A program made the translations under genes and the position numbers. The notes below the pieces were generated by a model. It saw only the letters and a program-made list of their open reading frames with translations, made no database searches and was not told where the DNA came from. Positions 6,944-12,917 of a stretch of DNA of 36,119 bases are shown here, piece after piece; within the stretch, counting starts at the first letter, position 1; every line of letters begins with the position of its first letter. The DNA lies in the IMG/VR virus record IMGVR_UViG_3300017782_000079, positions 1 to 36,119 of that record; one strand, given 5' to 3'. The DNA is from a virus.

Positions 6944-7345
6944 ATGCCAAGTAGAAGTAAGCAAAAAGGAAATAGGTTTGAACGTGAGGTTGTTAATATA
7001 GCTAAAGAGCGCCAGATAGGAGCTGAAAGAGCTTATGCTAGCAATGGACTTTCGTTAGGCCATACTGAAGAAGTTGATGCCGTTCTAGATGGGAAAGACA
7101 AAGAATGGAGAGTTCAATGTAAAGTTAGAAAAAATATAGCAAAATGGATAAAGCCAAATACTAAAAATGTTGATGTGCAGGTTGTTAAAGAAGACAGGGG
7201 TACAATATATGCTATACTACCTTTTGAGGATTTTCTAGAACTCATTGAAGACCCGGATAAAACAAATTACAAAGAAGAAGAAAATAGACAGTTAGAATCA
7301 GAAAGGATGCAAGGAATTGGACAACGAATTCAAGAACTCTCTTAG
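6944..7345 (+). CDS. Hjc-like Holliday junction resolvase / PD-(D/E)XK nuclease
   Basis: The 133-residue product opens with KGNRFEREVV and carries an archaeal Hjc-like PD-(D/E)XK core: E13 in the first helix, D45 in EEVDAVL and Q58-C-K60 in WRVQCKV. These are the three catalytic positions of the fold. A Ser/Asn-rich loop (AYASNGLSLGH) sits where Hjc enzymes carry their conserved serine. Role inferred: resolving branched replication intermediates before packaging. AGGAG precedes the ATG. Confidence 0.8.
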   Translation: MPSRSKQKGNRFEREVVNIAKERQIGAERAYASNGLSLGHTEEVDAVLDGKDKEWRVQCKVRKNIAKWIKPNTKNVDVQVVKEDRGTIYAILPFEDFLELIEDPDKTNYKEEENRQLESERMQGIGQRIQELS

Positions 7346-7523
7346 CATAGGTGATACTGTTACTGCTAAAGTATTAGGTACTCATGGAGAAGAAGAATAC
7401 GTAAGTGGAGAAATTGCATCAATAAGCGAGGATTATGTTTTTATAGTAAGCAAATACCCTCGTAAAAAACACTACTCAATAAAAACCCAAAACATCATAG
7501 GAGGAGTTAATGGGCAAAAATAA
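7317..7523 (+). CDS. Small beta-rich hypothetical protein
   Basis: A TTG-started frame overlaps the end of the resolvase gene by 29 bp and the start of the replication gene by 14 bp. The 68-residue product reads like a small beta barrel (IGDTVTAKVLGTHGEEEYVS, GEIASISEDYVFIVSKY) with a basic stretch PRKKHYSIK. It may be a KOW/Tudor-like or DNA-associated accessory, but no family is recognised. Coupling to the replication initiator suggests a replication-related role. Confidence 0.65.
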   Translation: MDNEFKNSLSIGDTVTAKVLGTHGEEEYVSGEIASISEDYVFIVSKYPRKKHYSIKTQNIIGGVNGQK

Positions 7524-8511
7524 ATTAGGTAAAGCGCCGGCATTTCAGTTTTATGCTAGCGATTTTTTATCAGATATAAATGTAACCACAATGACAATGG
7601 CTCAAAGAGGTATGTATATAACCTTGCTAGCATTTGAATGGATTGAAGGGTCATTACCTACCGATATATTAAAACTAAGGATTTTATGTGGTAATCATCC
7701 TGATTTTGATAGCGATTGGCAAGTCGTTAGCAGTTGTTTTACTAATTCAGATGGAAAACTATACAACAACCGCTTAGAATCAGAGCGCAGTAATATGGTA
7801 GCGTATAGAGAAAGAATGAGCGCTAATGGACGAAAAGGGGCGGAGAGCAGATGGCAAGGCCATGGCAAGGCCATAGCTAAGCCATCCAATAAAGAAGTAG
7901 AAGAAGAAGTTGTAGTTAAAAGTAAAAGAACAAATGTAAAAAAACAATTTACAGATGAATTTTTAAATGAATTTTGGACATTATACCCACGTTCTGATAA
8001 TCGTAAAAGAGCGCTTGATAAATATGTACTGATTAGAAAAAGTGGAACCTCAAAAGAGAATATTATAGATGGTCTAAAAAATTATATGAAATATTGGAAA
8101 GCTAAAGGAACAGAGCCTCAATACATCCCTATGGCTAGCACTTGGTTAACTCAAGAGCTTTGGGGCGATGAATTAATGTTTAAAAATACCGGAGTACAGA
8201 ATATTAATGTACCTATAAAGCAAGATTGGATGTGCCTTGAATGTGGACACGAAAAAACTACTGACACTAAAGAACTTAATAAAGAAGAAAAGTTTTGTAG
8301 TGAATGTAAAGATGGTATTTACGAGACAAAAAGAATGGCTTTACTTGAGCGAAGATTAATAGAAGCTGATAGTGCTAGAAAGAAAAATACTGGACAGCAG
8401 GACATTCCTACTGGAAAGCTCAAGCTAGAACGCCAGACGCAGCCCAGAAATCAGGGAAGCAGCGACAATTCTAGCACGTTAGCAGATGTTCTGCAAAGTT
8501 TTGGGGCGTAG
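7510..8511 (+). CDS. DUF1376 replication initiator / DnaT-like protein with internal iterons
   Basis: Residues 8-105 match DUF1376 (AFQFYASDFLSDINVTTMTM, then RGMYITLLAFEWIEGSLPTD), a winged-helix domain of phage replication proteins. Residues about 150-225 form the second conserved region (FLNEFWTLYP, then YIPMASTWLTQELWGDE) seen in DnaT/DnaD-like helicase loaders. Residues about 235-265 hold a zinc ribbon (C-L-E-C ... C-S-E-C). The linker near residues 114-125 is encoded by three 11-bp iterons, the arrangement of lambda O, where the origin lies in the initiator gene. Likely role: origin recognition and loading of host helicase. GGAGGAG precedes the ATG. Confidence 0.8.
   Translation: MGKNKLGKAPAFQFYASDFLSDINVTTMTMAQRGMYITLLAFEWIEGSLPTDILKLRILCGNHPDFDSDWQVVSSCFTNSDGKLYNNRLESERSNMVAYRERMSANGRKGAESRWQGHGKAIAKPSNKEVEEEVVVKSKRTNVKKQFTDEFLNEFWTLYPRSDNRKRALDKYVLIRKSGTSKENIIDGLKNYMKYWKAKGTEPQYIPMASTWLTQELWGDELMFKNTGVQNINVPIKQDWMCLECGHEKTTDTKELNKEEKFCSECKDGIYETKRMALLERRLIEADSARKKNTGQQDIPTGKLKLERQTQPRNQGSSDNSSTLADVLQSFGA
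7851..7883 (+). repeat. Three 11-bp iterons inside the replication gene
   Basis: ATGGCAAGGCC occurs at 7851-7861 and exactly again at 7862-7872, followed in register by ATAGCTAAGCC at 7873-7883 (8 of 11 identical). The same family occurs inverted at 17372-17437. A purine-rich AAGAAGTAGAAG tract follows, as it does beside the other array. Candidate initiator-binding sites and origin element. Confidence 0.75.
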
Positions 8512-8598
8512 TCTTACTATGAATGGTTGGCGCCAAAGTAAAAAACGTCTCTTTCGACAAAGTTTTTTAAAATAGATTTTGAAATAAGAGGTTGATAT

Positions 8599-8808
8599 AT
8601 GGATGACTATGCCCCAATAAGAAGCAGAATAATAAACGTAGACATTGATGGTAGAAGAGCCGACGTAAATATTAAATATTGTAAATCGTGTAAAAAGACT
8701 TGGGAAAAACACAGAAAAACAAATGGAAAACATATCATACTGTTTTATGAGGAAGTACCTAGTTACGGTAAAGAAAAAATTATTTGTTACAGGTGTAAAG
8801 AAAAATGA
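8599..8808 (+). CDS. Small zinc-ribbon protein
   Basis: The 69-residue product has C-K-S-C (about 29-32) and C-Y-R-C (about 63-66), giving a four-cysteine ribbon around a basic centre (KKTWEKHRKTNGKH). AGAGG lies upstream of the ATG. The preceding 87-base gap holds only an 18-residue frame that I do not annotate. A role in nucleic-acid or protein binding is likely but not specified. Confidence 0.75.
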   Translation: MDDYAPIRSRIINVDIDGRRADVNIKYCKSCKKTWEKHRKTNGKHIILFYEEVPSYGKEKIICYRCKEK

Positions 8809-8882
8809 GAGCGTATCTGTCTAAAACTCCTCCGAGTTTCTCATATTGGACACGCTATAAGGTGCGCTCTCCTAATTATTAA
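8805..8882 (+). CDS. Possible 25-residue peptide or structured RNA
   Basis: An ATG overlapping the previous stop (ATGA) opens a 25-residue frame, aromatic and basic (SFSYWTRYKVRSPNY), ending just before the AAGGAG of the next gene. The same DNA can fold: GAGAGCG (8807-8813) pairs with CGCTCTC (8865-8871), enclosing AAACTC-CTCC-GAGTTT (8824-8839). Either reading is weak; they could coexist as an attenuator. Confidence 0.3.
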   Translation: MRAYLSKTPPSFSYWTRYKVRSPNY

Positions 8883-8896
8883 ATAAGGAGAATAAT

Positions 8897-9025
8897 ATGG
8901 TAATAGCAGAGTGGATTATTTATTTAATGATAACATGTTTTTGCGTTTTATCATTAGGAGTTGGTTCTGTTTTTTTTGTTATATCTATAAATGCTTTATC
9001 TGATAGAAAAGAGGTTAATAGATGA
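8897..9025 (+). CDS. Small membrane protein, 42 residues
   Basis: The start has an excellent AAGGAG ribosome site. The product is almost entirely one or two hydrophobic helices (IIYLMITCFCVLSLGVGSVF, FVISINAL) with a short charged tail SDRKEVNR. It overlaps the next tiny frame by ATGA. Function unknown; small early membrane peptides in phages often modify host envelope proteins or superinfection. Confidence 0.6.
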   Translation: MVIAEWIIYLMITCFCVLSLGVGSVFFVISINALSDRKEVNR

Positions 9026-9090
9026 TTTACGTATGTATGTATATTATTCTTTTTATCGCTTATTATGGATTGATTTTATATAATGAATAA
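9022..9090 (+). CDS. Tiny hydrophobic peptide, 22 residues
   Basis: This frame overlaps the stop of the upstream membrane gene (ATGA) and runs 8 bases into the next gene. The product is a single hydrophobic aromatic segment (MIYVCMYIILFIAYYGLILY). The main evidence is exact coupling on both sides and full use of an otherwise empty 57-base gap. Confidence 0.4.
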   Translation: MIYVCMYIILFIAYYGLILYNE

Positions 9091-9280
9091 AGACATTATA
9101 AAATTGCTCGAAGACAGGCTTGAAATTGGTAAACGCGAATATACTGAAGAGTTAGATGTAAATGACGGCAGAGATTGGCATTTAGAGGCCTTAGAAGAGT
9201 TATTAGATGGTTGTATATATCTAGCATCTGCAATATTAAAACTAAAACAAAGGAGAGATAGTGTTAAAAAAACATTATAA
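9083..9280 (+). CDS. MazG-like small helical phage protein
   Basis: The 65-residue product has a pattern common in phages, LLEDRLEIGKREYTEELDVN then RDWHLEALEELLDGCIYLA. The ALEELLD(x)3-YLA helix resembles the metal-binding EE..D helix of MazG-type nucleoside triphosphate pyrophosphohydrolases, but only half of a MazG core is present. It may act as a dimer or be a degenerate relative. The final residues overlap the start of the next gene by 20 bp. Confidence 0.65.
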   Translation: MNKDIIKLLEDRLEIGKREYTEELDVNDGRDWHLEALEELLDGCIYLASAILKLKQRRDSVKKTL

Positions 9281-9620
9281 AGAACAACGTGACCATCTAG
9301 GCGCGCATCTAAAAAATAGCGCTAGTAAAGTCTATCAAATAACCGACGGGATTATCCAAACCTGTAAGCTAGCACGAAATGGTAAGCTGGGAAAAGGAAG
9401 CGCGTTCAAACAAATAGAGAAGCTTGCGCTAGAACTGCGGGGATGGAATGATGTTCCCGCAAATGTTTCGTACAAGTATTCACCTTTGGGTGTTATGGAT
9501 AGTGAATCTGAATGGAAAAAAGAGAAAAAAGAACAAAATAAATTTATATTATCGCAAGAAGACGCGGACACGAAAATATATCCCACACAAGAAGATATTA
9601 AAAATGTTTTAGAAAGTTAG
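9261..9620 (+). CDS. Hypothetical protein, 119 residues
   Basis: The gene starts at GTG behind AAGGAG. The product is helical and basic in its N-terminal half (HYKEQRDHLGAHLKNSASKV, then KLARNGKLGKGSAFKQIEKL) and charged in the C-terminal half. I do not recognise the family. It is the last rightward gene of the replication cluster and faces the terminator shared with the leftward operon. Confidence 0.7.
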   Translation: MLKKHYKEQRDHLGAHLKNSASKVYQITDGIIQTCKLARNGKLGKGSAFKQIEKLALELRGWNDVPANVSYKYSPLGVMDSESEWKKEKKEQNKFILSQEDADTKIYPTQEDIKNVLES

Positions 9621-9702
9621 GGTTATTCTTAGTAAATTCTGTTAACAACACTCCAAAAACATGGTTTTTCTCCACGTATATGGTGTTAGTTGTTGGTTGT
9701 TG

Positions 9703-9726
9703 AAGGGGGGAGTGGTATTCCCCCTT
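9703..9726. terminator. Bidirectional hairpin terminator
   Basis: AAGGGGG (9703-9709) pairs with CCCCCTT (9720-9726) around a 10-nt loop, with a further G-T pair possible. It lies between convergent genes (stops at 9620 and 9738). The flanking A and T residues give weak U-tracts in both directions. An AAAAAC-ATG-GTTTTT hairpin lies upstream at about 9656-9670. Confidence 0.7.
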
Positions 9727-9737
9727 TCTGTTATATA

Positions 9738-9998
9738 TTAACTAAGCCTCGCCTTGTCTGTGCAAATAATCGCATCTCCTACAATAATATCGTACCATTC
9801 ATTGCGATTATCTCCTAGCCATAGTTTTGTAGCCTCAAAATTAGGCGATTTGCTTTTTAATTTACCTTCTTCATCAATCACAATATCAGCTTTACCATCT
9901 TTAGATGTAAGTACTTGTATATATCCGCCTACAAGTTCTTGCATTTCTTCTAGCGTAAGTTTTTTTTTATTGTGCTTATATATTTTAGGCTTGCTCAT
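9738..9998 (-). CDS. DUF3846 family protein
   Basis: The 86-residue product matches DUF3846: LTLEEMQELVGGYIQVLTSK, then IDEEGKLKSKSPNFEATKLW, ending with DIIVGDAIICTDKA. This family is found in plasmids and phages without a defined biochemical role. It is the last gene of the leftward operon. Its ATG overlaps the upstream stop (ATGA), showing tight coupling. Confidence 0.85.
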   Translation of the reverse strand: MSKPKIYKHNKKKLTLEEMQELVGGYIQVLTSKDGKADIVIDEEGKLKSKSPNFEATKLWLGDNRNEWYDIIVGDAIICTDKARLS

Positions 9999-10162
9999 AA
10001 TATTTCACTAAGTCTAGTGGGAATAACTATTTCAAGATTGCAATCATAGCAACAACGTCCATCATTAACAGGCTCAGCATTATTGCTTTCCTTGTCTAAA
10101 ATTTCTTTATCGCACAAACTACATTTAACTATTATAGTTTCTATGTCTGTGTTATTTTTCAT
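9995..10162 (-). CDS. Small zinc-ribbon protein, 55 residues
   Basis: An ATG frame behind GAGGAG encodes a protein with C-S-L-C at 14-17 and C-C-Y-D-C at 37-41, a likely four-cysteine ribbon. It overlaps both neighbours by 4 bp. This and the two genes upstream in the operon are each exactly 168 bp long. The proteins are not alike beyond the cysteine knuckles, so the shared length is probably chance. Confidence 0.75.
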   Translation of the reverse strand: MKNNTDIETIIVKCSLCDKEILDKESNNAEPVNDGRCCYDCNLEIVIPTRLSEIL

Positions 10163-10326
10163 TCTTTCTCCTCGTTATTTTCTTGTTCTTTAATATATTC
10201 AATACAATCATCACAATTATAACAACCATCTATTTCACTAGGAACATATCCAACATCTTCCATACAATACTCGCAAATTGTTTCATCAAAGAATTTTGAC
10301 GTACTTCTAAATGTGCTATGACCCAT
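10159..10326 (-). CDS. Small acidic zinc-ribbon protein, 55 residues
   Basis: The product has C-E-Y-C at 18-21 and C-Y-N-C-D-D-C at 35-41, with an acidic tail (EYIKEQENNEEKE). A GGGGGAGGG purine block lies upstream of the ATG, and the stop overlaps the next gene. It is one of several cysteine-knuckle proteins in this operon. Function unknown; protein-protein contact with host factors is plausible. Confidence 0.75.
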   Translation of the reverse strand: MGHSTFRSTSKFFDETICEYCMEDVGYVPSEIDGCYNCDDCIEYIKEQENNEEKE

Positions 10327-10345
10327 TTATCCCTCCCCCATTTTT

Positions 10346-10513
10346 TTATTCTACTTCATTAATCTCATTTATGTACGATTCTACACAAGTATTTTTTTTA
10401 AGCTTTATTTTATCACTATCGTAATATTTTTTTTCTGCTTGTTTTTTATTTTTTGCTTTTACTAAATAAACTCTAGCATAAGTTTCAGCTAATTGTATTT
10501 CATATTCTTTCAT
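10346..10513 (-). CDS. DpnD/PcfM-like small protein
   Basis: The 55-residue product begins YEIQLAETYARVYLVKAKNK then KQAEKKYY, the beta-beta-alpha pattern of the DpnD/PcfM-like family (strand, strand carrying V-x-A, then an EAE-type helix). It is preceded by AGGAGTGCTAGC directly before ATG, a 15-bp block repeated before the next gene upstream. Family members sit in mobile elements without a proven function. Confidence 0.75.
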   Translation of the reverse strand: MKEYEIQLAETYARVYLVKAKNKKQAEKKYYDSDKIKLKKNTCVESYINEINEVE

Positions 10514-10525
10514 GCTAGCACTCCT
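10511..10525 (-). repeat. Duplicated ribosome-site block (copy 1)
   Basis: On the minus strand AGGAGTGCTAGCATG joins the Shine-Dalgarno sequence, a GCTAGC palindrome and the start codon. The stop codon of the upstream gene (TAG, 10515-10517) lies inside the palindrome. An identical 15-bp copy is at 10866-10880. Confidence 0.8.
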
Positions 10526-10868
10526 TTTGTTGATTAGTTAAAATAATATCTAAATCTTTAGCAAGATGCGCTTTATATCCGAATCCTTTTAATAATCTAT
10601 TTAAATTATCCAAGTTCCATCTATCTACCCACTGAACTTCACCGTCTTCATTGTCTGTATTTGCTATTAAAATATTAATTAAATTCATGTCGTATGATAA
10701 ATTTCCCAATCTTTTTCCCCATTGACTTTTAGGGTCTTTCGGTTGGTCTCTTTTCTTTTTTTCTGTTACCACATCTTTATCTATTGCGATTCTAAGAATA
10801 AATGAGCCACTCATGCTACTCATTCCATATGATGTCACATAATCTATCTCAGCATTTATTTTATTCAT
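10515..10868 (-). CDS. Hypothetical protein, 117 residues
   Basis: The start at 10868 is chosen for the AGGAG seven bases upstream; a longer frame to 10907 has no ribosome site and would overlap the neighbouring gene. The protein is mixed alpha/beta (MNKINAEIDYVTSYGMSSMS, FILRIAIDKD), with a basic middle (KKKRDQPKDPKSQWGKRLG) and a C-terminal part ending DLDIILTNQQKEC. I do not recognise a family. Confidence 0.75.
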   Translation of the reverse strand: MNKINAEIDYVTSYGMSSMSGSFILRIAIDKDVVTEKKKRDQPKDPKSQWGKRLGNLSYDMNLINILIANTDNEDGEVQWVDRWNLDNLNRLLKGFGYKAHLAKDLDIILTNQQKEC

Positions 10869-10880
10869 GCTAGCACTCCT
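10866..10880 (-). repeat. Duplicated ribosome-site block (copy 2)
   Basis: Identical over 15 bp to 10511-10525: AGGAGTGCTAGCATG on the minus strand, overlapping the TAG stop of the gene at 10879-11178. Same geometry at both junctions, although the genes are unrelated. Confidence 0.8.
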
Positions 10881-11178
10881 ATTTCTGGTTAATAATACTA
10901 ATTGCATTCTCTATCATTTTATCAGCGTTTTTCATATCCTCCCTACGCTTTTTCAATGCTAAGTTAAAATTTTCGGTAAGCGCTTCCAATATTTTTCCAT
11001 ATTCTTTTCCTTTTGCTTCCTCGCCTAGCGCAGTTGTTGCAATATCTCCGACCATTCTACCAACCAAATCAACCCATTGTTTTTGTTCTTTTTTATTTTT
11101 TATAGTATCGGAAATAAAATTCCACATCATAAGATGAACATATGCTAATGATGTGTAAAATTGTGTTTTGCTTTTCAT
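10879..11178 (-). CDS. Hypothetical helical protein, 99 residues
   Basis: The product is predicted all-helical: SLAYVHLMMWNFISDTIKNK, then a central helix (KQWVDLVGRMVGDIATTALG) and a charged C-terminal helix. No membrane segment is clear. AGGAG precedes the ATG, itself preceded by the CAACCAACA leader motif and conserved-loop hairpin copy 2. Family not recognised. Confidence 0.75.
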   Translation of the reverse strand: MKSKTQFYTSLAYVHLMMWNFISDTIKNKKEQKQWVDLVGRMVGDIATTALGEEAKGKEYGKILEALTENFNLALKKRREDMKNADKMIENAISIINQK

Positions 11179-11204
11179 GTAATCTCCTGTTGGTTGTTAT
11201 TTTA

Positions 11205-11245
11205 ATTAATTATTACTTTCACTAAAGTTTCAAGTAATAATTAAT
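11205..11245 (-). promoter_or_regulatory. Intergenic hairpin with conserved loop (copy 2)
   Basis: A 14-bp perfect stem (11205-11218 with 11232-11245) has a 13-nt loop that reads GAAACTTTAGTGA on the transcribed-sense minus strand. It contains the stop codon of the upstream gene and lies about 25 bases before the ribosome site of the next. A 41-bp direct copy of 11201-11241 is at 12261-12301. A TTGAAA at the stem/loop boundary could alternatively be a -35 box. Confidence 0.75.
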
Positions 11246-11441
11246 AAACTATGTCTGAAAAGTCGCATTGGTCAGAGTGGAATCCACAATCATCGCATTT
11301 AACTAACTCGTGCATAGTTAATACAATTAAAATTATTCCACACTTTCCGCAATAGACTAGATTGTAATTAGTTTCGTTAACTATTTCTTGAAGTCTTTCT
11401 ATTTGACTTTCTTTATCTATATAATCTGTTGTTTCTTTCAT
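11241..11441 (-). CDS. Small zinc-ribbon protein, 66 residues
   Basis: The product has a charged N-terminal helix (DKESQIERLQEIVNETNY), then C-G-K-C and C-D-D-C knuckles separated by a hydrophobic stretch (GIILIVLTMHELVK), and a tail with a further Cys. The start follows a weak AAGG. A GC-rich hairpin lies between it and the upstream PC4-like gene. Likely nucleic-acid or protein-binding; not assigned. Confidence 0.7.
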   Translation of the reverse strand: MKETTDYIDKESQIERLQEIVNETNYNLVYCGKCGIILIVLTMHELVKCDDCGFHSDQCDFSDIVY

Positions 11442-11459
11442 TTTAAAACCTTGTTTTGT

Positions 11460-11486
11460 GGGGGCGGAAAACCATAAACCGCCCCC
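11460..11486 (-). terminator. GC-rich intergenic hairpin
   Basis: GGGGGCGG (11460-11467) pairs with CCGCCCCC (11479-11486) around an 11-nt loop. In the leftward direction it follows the PC4-like gene and is followed by ACAAAACAAGG rather than a U-run. It may be a partial terminator or an mRNA-stability element. Confidence 0.5.
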
Positions 11487-11508
11487 TTGGTACGTGATTT
11501 TTACTGCT

Positions 11509-11727
11509 CTATGATTCCGCCTTTTCGGTATCTGCTAGCACAAGTAAACCCTCGACAATCTTATCGGTTTTATCCAATGAGAACGCTATTCCCTTACGAG
11601 TCGGGATAAAATCGTCTGTGCCTTTTTTTCGTATCCAAGTACGAACTTGTCCAAAGGTTTTTCCATTTACAGTATCTCTAGATACTACTATTTGAGAATT
11701 GTCTGATACTTCGATTATCTTTTGCAT
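11509..11727 (-). CDS. PC4-like ssDNA-binding protein
   Basis: The 72-residue product carries a PC4/YdbC-like core: GQVRTWIRKKGTDDFIPTRK followed by GIAFSLDKTDKIVEGLLVL. In PC4 proteins a curved sheet with basic strands and a K-G-I-(S/A) turn leading into a helix binds single-stranded DNA as a dimer. Length fits a bacterial or phage minimal PC4. It probably regulates transcription or protects ssDNA. The start follows AAAGGAGC. Confidence 0.65.
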   Translation of the reverse strand: MQKIIEVSDNSQIVVSRDTVNGKTFGQVRTWIRKKGTDDFIPTRKGIAFSLDKTDKIVEGLLVLADTEKAES

Positions 11728-11752
11728 GTATTATGCTCCTTTTTTTGGTTGT

Positions 11753-12241
11753 TTAAGATTGGCCAACAATTTCGTCGGCATTGTAATTTTCTAGCGCATC
11801 ACTAATGTCTTTAGGCGCTCTTCTTCCTATGCTAACACCTATCTCTTGTCCTTCGTCTGTGATTCTGTGGGTAACTTGTATAGATTCATCGGGTTCTATT
11901 GCTTTAGCATCTCTCGCTACTCTGCTAGCATCAAATCGCCCTTTACTAACGTCCGCATTTCTAAGCTTTGCATGGATTGGCAAAACAAAATCCTCTAGGT
12001 CTGCCGTAAGCGTTGCTACAATGTGTATTTTAGCATCTCGGCTAATATCTTTTTTTGAAAGACCGCTCAGAACCTTGGTTATCGACCTTAATATTGCCGA
12101 TGTAGAATATGCTAGAATCTCATCACACGCTGATTTGTCTGTTATTGCATCACATATTCCTACCATTTCGTCTACGATTTTATCCTTTGCTTTTTTTGAA
12201 ACACCTAAACTTGTTTCTGTGTCGATTTTTTTGAAGCTCAT
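11753..12241 (-). CDS. Hypothetical helical protein, 162 residues
   Basis: The product is largely helical with many Asp/Lys/Ser residues: VSKKAKDKIVDEMVGICDAI at the N-terminus, a middle part KVLSGLSKKDISRDAKIHIV, and a less ordered C-terminus. No catalytic motif is seen. The ATG follows AGGGGG and the CCAACA leader element, with conserved-loop hairpin copy 3 upstream. Probable early accessory protein, function unknown. Confidence 0.75.
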   Translation of the reverse strand: MSFKKIDTETSLGVSKKAKDKIVDEMVGICDAITDKSACDEILAYSTSAILRSITKVLSGLSKKDISRDAKIHIVATLTADLEDFVLPIHAKLRNADVSKGRFDASRVARDAKAIEPDESIQVTHRITDEGQEIGVSIGRRAPKDISDALENYNADEIVGQS

Positions 12242-12261
12242 GTTGCCCCCTGTTGGTTTAT

Positions 12262-12308
12262 TTAATTAATTATTACTTTCACTAAAGTTTCAAGTAATAA
12301 TCAATTAA
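12262..12308 (-). promoter_or_regulatory. Intergenic hairpin with conserved loop (copy 3)
   Basis: The inner 10-bp stem (12269-12278 with 12292-12301), one A-C mismatch and a further 6-bp stem (12262-12267 with 12303-12308) enclose the 13-nt loop GAAACTTTAGTGA (minus strand). Positions 12261-12301 are identical to 11201-11241 over 41 bp. It overlaps the stop codon of the gene at 12301-12780. Confidence 0.75.
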
Positions 12309-12780
12309 TATGTGGTTGGAAAATGCTAGGAACTGCTCTGTCCGTCCATTTAGCGTTGTTTAATTTTGTACCTACGTAATAGTCTTGATAGGCTTTCGTA
12401 GCCTTAGTATTTTTATATTTGTCCGGCATAGCTTGAGCAAATGGAGTCAATTCGTAGGTAGGCATATTAACAAGCCACATGTTATCTATGCACCATTGTA
12501 TGACTGCTTGTGATTTGTGTGTTTTTTTGTATCTGTGGGTATATTCTTGTGCTAGCGCAATTCCATGCGCGGCCAGCCACTCGAAATTAGAATAAGAATT
12601 ACGTGCCCAAATTGTACAAGGGTGATTATAATGCGCTTTTTTGTAAGGCACATCATGTTTGTCTTGGTCGAATGCAGAACATAACATTTGCGCTGATTCT
12701 AGCACCATTTTTACAACATGTTTATCATGTTGCATTTGTGCTGATTTAGTTGGGCAAAGGTCTAATGCGAATATGTTCAT
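12301..12780 (-). CDS. Pyrimidine-dimer DNA glycosylase (T4 endonuclease V-like) family protein
   Basis: The 159-residue protein begins MNIFALDLCPTKSAQMQHDK and continues HVVKMVLESAQMLCSAF, then NHPCTIWARNSYSNFEWLAA and EYTHRYKKTHKS. This matches a phage family related to pyrimidine-dimer DNA glycosylase/AP lyase (PF03013-like), with the conserved DKHVVKM helix and the W-x-R-x-S-x2-N-x3-L block. Chemistry is inferred from family: base excision or another glycosylase action on DNA. Its ATG is one base past the upstream stop. Confidence 0.75.
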   Translation of the reverse strand: MNIFALDLCPTKSAQMQHDKHVVKMVLESAQMLCSAFDQDKHDVPYKKAHYNHPCTIWARNSYSNFEWLAAHGIALAQEYTHRYKKTHKSQAVIQWCIDNMWLVNMPTYELTPFAQAMPDKYKNTKATKAYQDYYVGTKLNNAKWTDRAVPSIFQPHIN

Positions 12781-12781
12781 A

Positions 12782-12916
12782 TTAATTGCCCTCTTTATTT
12801 TCTAATTCAATACATTTATTAAGATAAATTTCTTGCATTGAATCCCAATCATACACTTTAGTTCCATCTTCTTGTATTTGGTAATACAATGGTATTTCTA
12901 TTATTTCTTTTTCCAT
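12782..12916 (-). CDS. Small acidic protein, 44 residues
   Basis: The start at 12916 is chosen because AAGGAG lies about ten bases upstream; a longer frame to 12967 has none and would overlap the neighbour. The product is acidic and beta/alpha in character (IIEIPLYYQIQEDGTKVYDW). It is coupled to both neighbours by one-base gaps (TAA-T-ATG). Function unknown. Confidence 0.65.
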   Translation of the reverse strand: MEKEIIEIPLYYQIQEDGTKVYDWDSMQEIYLNKCIELENKEGN

Positions 12917-12917
12917 A

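Noticed and set aside
9995-10513. Tandem triplication, since three adjacent genes are each exactly 168 bp.
   Set aside because: The three proteins do not align beyond scattered cysteines in two of them, and the third is a DpnD/PcfM-like fold; equal length is probably coincidence.
10869-10907. Longer start for the leftward gene at 10515-10868.
   Set aside because: The longer start has no ribosome site and overlaps the upstream gene, whereas ATG 10868 has AGGAG at ideal distance, in a junction repeated elsewhere.
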